Shown in pieces: positions 22,435 through 22,583 of a stretch of DNA of 22,583 nucleotides (position 1 is the stretch's first letter; each line of letters begins with the position of its first letter). Source of the DNA: a virus; IMG/VR virus record IMGVR_UViG_3300017725_000082, positions 1 through 22,583 of that record. One strand, written 5' to 3'. The notes under the pieces are model-generated. The model was not told the origin of the DNA. It searched no databases and was given only the letters and a program-made list of their open reading frames with translations. Made by a program: the position numbers and the translations under genes.

Positions 22435-22583
22435 TCATTCTCCTATCTCGTGGATTAAAACGTAACCACACTCGCCACAGGTAACTACGTTGAAACCCTT
22501 ACTTTGTATTTTGTGTAATAGTATAACTTGGTCGTGAAGATCGTAATTGTCACCCGTATCTTCACAGAATAAGTCTGGAAAGA
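22435..22583 (-). CDS. Partial Cys-motif protein, 5' end outside window
   Basis: The frame is open to the right edge and carries 48 residues: FPDLFCEDTGDNYDLHDQVI, then a VVTCGECGYVLIHEIGE ending. Four acidic/Cys residues and a C-x2-C pair suggest a small zinc-binding protein. The last codons GGA GAA TGA provide the Shine-Dalgarno of the next gene. The start lies beyond the window, so length is unknown. Confidence 0.6.
   Translation of the reverse strand, partial: FPDLFCEDTGDNYDLHDQVILLHKIQSKGFNVVTCGECGYVLIHEIGE

Noticed and set aside
1-22583. tRNA genes, CRISPR arrays, insertion sequences, integrase or attachment sites
   Set aside because: Looked for by eye on both strands; no cloverleaf, regular repeat-spacer array, transposase or recombinase was seen.

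Overview
The window looks like part of the genome of a lytic, short-tailed (podovirus-like) dsDNA phage, probably marine. It is AT-rich, very tightly packed (genes mostly overlap by 1-23 bases or are a few bases apart), has two opposing gene blocks, and shows no host-type genes, integrase, tRNA or CRISPR array. The host cannot be read from the sequence. The glutamine-riboswitch-like element described below is a type best known from cyanobacteria and their phages, so a marine picocyanobacterium is one candidate; a marine proteobacterium is equally possible from the rest.

Left block (+ strand, about 1-15250): late genes in T7-like order. They are the C-terminal end of a tail tubular protein B homologue, two internal-virion-type proteins, and a 1933-residue large polyvalent-type protein in the slot of the DNA-ejection protein. 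A consensus promoter follows, then a tail fibre with a T7 gp17-like start, a 108-residue protein, a 729-residue multi-lectin-domain adhesin, a 139-residue protein, a 50-residue holin candidate, a GH24 lysozyme, four very small basic proteins and two membrane proteins. GC content rises locally around 12.28-13.03 kb, which suggests recent exchange in the host-recognition region.

Junction (about 15250-15720): a 54-residue gene with a leader that can form competing hairpins, then a second copy of the promoter motif. That promoter drives a short transcript made almost entirely of a glutamine-II (Downstream-peptide type) riboswitch aptamer, a strong Shine-Dalgarno site, a 20-codon peptide gene and a hairpin. 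This is the most interesting item in the window.

Right block (- strand, 22583 down to 15712): early/replication genes running towards the junction. In transcription order they are a run of tiny proteins (two with Cys motifs), several unknown proteins, a winged-helix replication initiator, a divergent DnaB-type helicase, two unknown proteins, an SSB-like protein with the EEIPF tail, an HNH endonuclease, a hidden 36-residue single-span membrane peptide, an HTH-metallophosphoesterase, and three small proteins including one resembling the DUF5664 (dATP/dGTP diphosphohydrolase N-terminal) family. The block ends in a strong hairpin terminator that contains the last stop codon. Initiator, helicase, SSB and HNH nuclease form a lambda-like replication module; polymerase, primase, terminase, portal and capsid genes must lie outside the window.
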